A DNA stretch of 36,874 nucleotides from JAWLDV01 sp046537975 (GTDB lineage Bacteria; Desulfobacterota; Desulfobulbia; Desulfobulbales; SURF-16), in assembly GCA_046537975.1 (NCBI GenBank), contig JBKHJR010000024.1:1-36874 (forward strand). The letters are read 5' to 3'. The notes below the pieces were generated by a model. That model made no database searches. It worked only from the letters and a program-made list of their open reading frames with translations, and was not told where the DNA came from. A program made the translations under genes and the position numbers. Of this stretch, positions 34,424 through 36,874 are shown one piece after another (position 1 is the stretch's first letter; the number at the start of each line of letters is the position of its first letter).

Positions 34424-36874
34424 ATGTCTACAATCACACTGGAAATCAACGGCTTGGAGATAGTCGCTGAAAAGGGGTTGTCCGTCCTTGATATAGCTCG
34501 CCGAGCTGAGATCGATATACCCTCAGTATGTACAATTAACGGCAAAACCAGTGAGGTGCCGTGCGGGCTCTGCCTTGTTGAAATAGAAGGGGTTGATGAA
34601 CCGGTACGTGCCTGTCGGACCCCGGGCGAAGAGGGGATGAAAATAGTAACTGATAATGAAGAGATCAGGTCTATCAGAGCCTCCCGGTTGGCAGCAGTTT
34701 CTTCTACGCATTTCGGTGACTGTAAAGCACCCTGTAATCTTACTTGCCCGGGGCAGATAAATGTTCAGGGGTATATAGCTCATATCCGTAAGGGGGAGTA
34801 TGAAGAGGCCCTGCGTTTGATCATGGAGAAAAATCCTTTCCCCTTCTCCGTGGGCCGGGTTTGTCCCCGTTTTTGCGAAACCAGATGCCGCAGACTGCTG
34901 GTTGACGAGTCTATAGCCATTAACCATCTCAAGCGATTTGTGGCAGATTGGTGCATGGCCTCTAATATTGATATTAGTTTCGAAAGAGGGGAAGCCAGCG
35001 GCAGGAAGGTTGCCGTCATCGGCGGCGGTCCCGCCGGTATGACCAGTGCCTTTTATTTGTCCAGGAAGGGACATGATGTAACGGTATTCGAAGCCAATCC
35101 CAAACTTGGCGGAATGCTGCGCTACGGGCTGCCTGAATATAAGATTCCCCGGGATGTGCTGGACTATGAATTAGACACCCTTCTCCGCCTTGGGATTTCC
35201 GTCCGCTTGAGTCAAAGATGGGGTTCTGATTTCACCCTTCAGGATCTCAAGGAGCAGGGGTACGACGCTATCCTGATTACGGTAGGAGCCGGTAAGGGCA
35301 AGCCTCTGGAAATTGAAGGAGCAACTCATCCCAGGGTCTGGCAGGCCACGGAATTCCTTAAAGAGATCGCTACCGGCAGTAAGGCTGATTACGGTCACGA
35401 GGCTGCGGTAATCGGCGGCAATAATATCGCCATGGAAACCGCCAGATCCCTGCTGCGCCAAAACGTAGACAGTGTTACCGTGGTTTATTTCCGGGGCCGG
35501 GAGGAAATGCCTGCCAATCAGCGCAATATCAGAGAGGCTGAAGAGGAAGGTGTACAATTTCTGCTTATGGCCTCTCCAGTAAGAATTCAGGAGAATTCCC
35601 AGGGTGCTCTCGAAGTGGAACTGGTCCGAATGCGTTATGGAAAGCCGGATGAAAAGGGCAAACGTTTTCCGGAAGCGATCCCTGGTACCTCTCAGACCCT
35701 CAGGGTTGATACCCTTATTTCTTCCCAGGGTCAGATGGCTTTAAGTGAAGGGGGCTATGAGGGTGAACTGGAGAGTCAGCTTGAGCTTAAACCCGGTAAT
35801 ATTATTAAGGCCTCTCCCAGAGATTCAGCTACTTCTGTTCCAGGAATCTTTGCAGCAGGAGATGCCGCCAGCGGTACCAGGAGCGTTATTCAGGCTATTG
35901 TCTCAGCCCGGAGAGCAGCCGACAATATAGATGCTTATATAACCGGAAATCCAAAGGCTCCGGCCCCGAGCAGATTCAACTTCACCCGGGGAAGCTCCTT
36001 TGATGATGTGGATCTGGCAAACTTTGACGGAATACCCATCAAACTAAGGGAGAAAATGCCTGGCCGGCCGCCGGAAAGGGCTGTTCAGGATTTTGATGAG
36101 GTTAAACTTGGTTTCAATGAGAAAATGGCCCGCAAGGAAGCGGAAAGGTGCCTTTCCTGCGGGTGCAAGGCTTTTGAGGGTTGTGAACTCAAGCAGTTAG
36201 ATATCGACTACAAGGTCAATCTTAATAAAACAGGTATGGGGCGGAAACCGGTATATCCCGTGGATGCCTCCCACCCAGCTATTGAGGTCGATCTCAACAA
36301 ATGTATATACTGCCAGAGATGTAAGAATTCCTGTGAATATTACGCCGTTGATCTGTCCTGCGATAACGTGGATGATGACGGCAATCCTTCGGGAATAAAC
36401 TTCAGGTTCAATGAAAACTGTGTTTCCTGCGGCAGATGCGTTGATCATTGCCCTACCGGAGCCCTGACAAAAAAGGCGGCCATTGTCCCGGTTGTTGATG
36501 AGGAGGTTGAAGATATCAGGACAACCTGCCCTTACTGCGGTGTAGGCTGTCAGATCATTCTGCGGGTCAAAGGCAATACAATAATAGAGGCGACCGCTGA
36601 CAACAATCAGGCTCCCAACTATGGCGCCTTATGCGTGAAGGGACGTTTCGGTCATGATTTTGTCAAGGACAAGAGCAGGCTAACTACTCCTCTGGTCCGC
36701 AGGGACGGTCGTCTGGTGCCCACCAGTTGGGACGATGCCCTGGAAGTTGTGGCCCGTAATTTTTTTGATGTGAAGGCGATGTACGGTTCCGATTCCATTG
36801 CCGGCTTTTCCTGCGCCCGGGCCACCAACGAAGAAAATTTTCTCATGCAGAAGTTCATGAGGACGGTTCTGGGG
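34424..36874 (+). CDS. fdhA: formate dehydrogenase alpha subunit fused to a GltD-like flavoprotein (3' end beyond window)
   Basis: The frame is open for 817 codons and continues past the window. In order it has: an N-terminal [2Fe-2S] domain (1-80, with VPCGLC); a cysteine-rich GltD-type Fe-S domain (about 100-180, CKAPCNLTC and CPRFCETRC); an FAD motif VIGGGPAG near 200 and a second dinucleotide motif VIGGNN near 328, ending in FAAGDA; CLSCGC near 576; two [4Fe-4S] ferredoxin motifs (CIYCQRC near 626 and CVSCGRC near 665); and the start of the molybdopterin domain (CPYCGVGC near 700). The active-site Sec or Cys lies just beyond the edge, so it cannot be read. It should link formate/CO2 to NAD(P)H or ferredoxin. 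There is no clear Shine-Dalgarno sequence. Confidence 0.88.
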   Translation, partial: MSTITLEINGLEIVAEKGLSVLDIARRAEIDIPSVCTINGKTSEVPCGLCLVEIEGVDEPVRACRTPGEEGMKIVTDNEEIRSIRASRLAAVSSTHFGDCKAPCNLTCPGQINVQGYIAHIRKGEYEEALRLIMEKNPFPFSVGRVCPRFCETRCRRLLVDESIAINHLKRFVADWCMASNIDISFERGEASGRKVAVIGGGPAGMTSAFYLSRKGHDVTVFEANPKLGGMLRYGLPEYKIPRDVLDYELDTLLRLGISVRLSQRWGSDFTLQDLKEQGYDAILITVGAGKGKPLEIEGATHPRVWQATEFLKEIATGSKADYGHEAAVIGGNNIAMETARSLLRQNVDSVTVVYFRGREEMPANQRNIREAEEEGVQFLLMASPVRIQENSQGALEVELVRMRYGKPDEKGKRFPEAIPGTSQTLRVDTLISSQGQMALSEGGYEGELESQLELKPGNIIKASPRDSATSVPGIFAAGDAASGTRSVIQAIVSARRAADNIDAYITGNPKAPAPSRFNFTRGSSFDDVDLANFDGIPIKLREKMPGRPPERAVQDFDEVKLGFNEKMARKEAERCLSCGCKAFEGCELKQLDIDYKVNLNKTGMGRKPVYPVDASHPAIEVDLNKCIYCQRCKNSCEYYAVDLSCDNVDDDGNPSGINFRFNENCVSCGRCVDHCPTGALTKKAAIVPVVDEEVEDIRTTCPYCGVGCQIILRVKGNTIIEATADNNQAPNYGALCVKGRFGHDFVKDKSRLTTPLVRRDGRLVPTSWDDALEVVARNFFDVKAMYGSDSIAGFSCARATNEENFLMQKFMRTVLG

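Noticed and set aside
1..36874. CRISPR array, tRNA or rRNA genes, complete insertion sequence
   Set aside because: No spaced identical repeats, no tRNA cloverleaf or rRNA sequence and no transposase were recognised by reading; the only regular tandem repeat is the coding one at 29291-29506.

Overview
This window comes from a strictly anaerobic, probably Gram-negative bacterium that runs the Wood-Ljungdahl (reductive acetyl-CoA) pathway. The anaerobic signature is a bacterial-type CODH/ACS gene set (cooS/acsA, acsB, acsC, acsD), folD, metF, a formate dehydrogenase and a Group 1 membrane-bound [NiFe] hydrogenase. A glycosyltransferase family 9 (heptosyltransferase-like) gene suggests a lipopolysaccharide outer membrane, and pilT and pilB ATPase genes indicate type IV pili. 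A sulfate-reducing or syntrophic Desulfobacterota-like lineage fits, but this is inferred from gene content only; the sequence alone does not fix the taxon.

Layout: (1) 1-9.4 kb, mostly housekeeping: a rhodanese-fold protein, a short SDR, proC-nadK, a PHP phosphoesterase (minus), pilT, then comEC and a primary-type sigma factor (minus). (2) 9.4-12.4 kb: an AT-rich spacer, a GT9 glycosyltransferase, and a minus-strand pair encoding a TIM-barrel isomerase/epimerase-like protein and a small Trm112-type zinc protein. (3) 13.1-22.2 kb, hydrogen module: small subunit with Tat signal, large subunit, cytochrome b, then hypF, hypC, hypD, hypE. hypCDE has a good sigma70-type promoter of its own. (4) 22.3-24.5 kb: a PilB-type ATPase with an MshEN-like N-terminus and an added C-terminal cyclic-nucleotide-binding domain. 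(5) 24.9-36.9 kb, carbon module: folD, cooS, a metF::acsD fusion, acsB, acsC, and a large formate dehydrogenase fusion that runs off the window.

How it works together: hydrogenase and cytochrome b exchange H2 electrons with the quinone pool. Formate dehydrogenase supplies or consumes formate, FolD interconverts methenyl- and methylene-THF, and MetF makes methyl-THF. The corrinoid protein AcsCD carries the methyl group to AcsB, where CO from CooS is added to form acetyl-CoA. The route can also run in reverse.

The most striking feature is an 869-residue ORF joining methylene-THF reductase to the corrinoid-protein small subunit AcsD. The linker is about 260 residues and contains twelve 18-bp tandem repeats predicted to form a charged helical rod. 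An in-frame ATG with a good Shine-Dalgarno sequence lies inside the linker, so a separate AcsD form might also be made. No acsE, fhs, metV, cooC, hypA, hypB or hydrogenase maturation protease is present in the window. Two genes (comEC and the GT9 gene) lack any ATG/GTG/TTG codon at their conserved N-termini and may start at ATT.
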